Source: Clostridiales bacterium (GTDB lineage Bacteria > Bacillota > Clostridia > Christensenellales > Aristaeellaceae). Taken from it: 6,236 nt of DNA. Location of the stretch: NCBI GenBank assembly GCA_012522875.1, contig JAAYJP010000229.1, forward strand, positions 1 to 6,236, written 5' to 3'. The notes under the pieces are model-generated. The model worked only from the letters and a program-made list of their open reading frames with translations. It searched no databases and was not told where the DNA came from. A program made the translations under genes and the position numbers. The first letter of the stretch is position 1. Each line of letters opens with the position of its first letter. This document shows positions 5,887-6,236 of this stretch, piece by piece.

Positions 5887-6236
5887 ATATAGACGCCATA
5901 AAAAACGGGTTAGTCATCGATCACATCAAGGCAGGCCAGGGGATGAAAGTCTATGACTTCCTGGATTTGGGAAAGCTTGACTGCTCTGTTGCCATCATCC
6001 AAAACGCCACCAGCAGCAAGATGGGGATAAAGGACATCATCAAGATCGACTCAGCGCTGGATGTGGATCTGAACGCACTGGGGTATATTGACCCAAACAT
6101 CACCATCAATGTGATTCAGGACAGTGTCCGGGTGAAGAAATACCATCCAGAGCTTCCGGAGACCATTACCAACATCATCCGGTGTAGAAACCCCCGGTGC
6201 ATCACCAGCACAGAGCAGCAACTGCCCCATGTTTTC
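5883..6236 (+). CDS. pyrI: Aspartate carbamoyltransferase regulatory chain (3' end outside window)
   Basis: Binds nucleotides and sets the activity of PyrB in the PyrB-PyrI holoenzyme; it has no catalytic role. The window shows the first 118 residues, and the family is usually about 145-155 long, so roughly 30 are missing. The allosteric domain shows Asp13-His14 in VIDHI, the equivalent of the E. coli nucleotide-site Asp19-His20, Lys54 in DIIKID (E. coli Lys60) and Lys86 in VKKYHPELPE (E. coli Lys94). The zinc domain begins with Cys101 and Cys106 in RCRNPRCI (C-x4-C, as in E. coli Cys109/Cys114); its second Cys pair lies beyond the window. The start overlaps pyrB by 4 nt (ATGA). Feedback control by CTP/ATP is inferred from the conserved site; which nucleotide inhibits here cannot be read from the sequence. 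Confidence 0.95.
   Translation, partial: MNIDAIKNGLVIDHIKAGQGMKVYDFLDLGKLDCSVAIIQNATSSKMGIKDIIKIDSALDVDLNALGYIDPNITINVIQDSVRVKKYHPELPETITNIIRCRNPRCITSTEQQLPHVF

Noticed and set aside
1..6236. Mobile element, CRISPR array, tRNA/rRNA or defence-type system
   Set aside because: The window is filled by housekeeping genes. I saw no terminal repeats, spaced direct repeats, RNA-gene signatures or unexplained coding stretches, and only one gap exceeds 10 nt.

Overview
The window holds most of a de novo pyrimidine (UMP) biosynthesis operon from an anaerobic-type Bacillota, most likely a member of the Clostridia. Three things point there: a separate PyrK electron-transfer subunit beside a class 1B dihydroorotate dehydrogenase, a PyrI regulatory chain beside PyrB, and strong AGGAGG-type Shine-Dalgarno (SD) sites with several TTG/GTG starts. 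Base composition looks moderately GC-rich (mid to high fifties percent by eye), so this is not a low-GC Clostridium sensu stricto. I cannot name a genus.

Layout, all on the + strand. Positions 1-615 are the 3' end of a type IA topoisomerase gene (topB-like, topoisomerase III), cut by the window start. Positions 616-737 are the only real intergenic gap. It carries a good sigma-A-type promoter (TTGACA, 18-base spacer, extended -10 TGcTAAGAT), a short leader of about 57 nt with some weak foldable segments, and the SD of the next gene. Then come seven pyr genes with almost no space between them: pyrC (738-2009), pyrK (2006-2737), pyrD (2731-3642), pyrF (3642-4343), pyrE (4324-4965), pyrB (4972-5886) and pyrI (5883 to beyond the window end). 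Every junction overlaps by 1-20 nt except pyrE-pyrB, which has a 6-nt gap.

The products cover steps 2 to 6 of the pathway. PyrB/PyrI (aspartate carbamoyltransferase, catalytic and regulatory chains) make carbamoyl aspartate. PyrC closes it to dihydroorotate. PyrD/PyrK oxidise that to orotate and pass electrons through FMN, FAD and a [2Fe-2S] cluster to NAD+. PyrE adds the phosphoribosyl group and PyrF decarboxylates OMP to UMP. Carbamoyl-phosphate synthetase (carAB), pyrR and a uracil transporter are not in this window. Key catalytic residues are visible in all the complete enzymes, so the pathway looks functional.

I found no mobile element, CRISPR array, tRNA or rRNA, and no evidence of a new system. 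The points worth a second look are modest: the leader that may or may not carry regulation, the missing SD at pyrB, the diverged ends of PyrC, and a small active-loop variation in PyrE.
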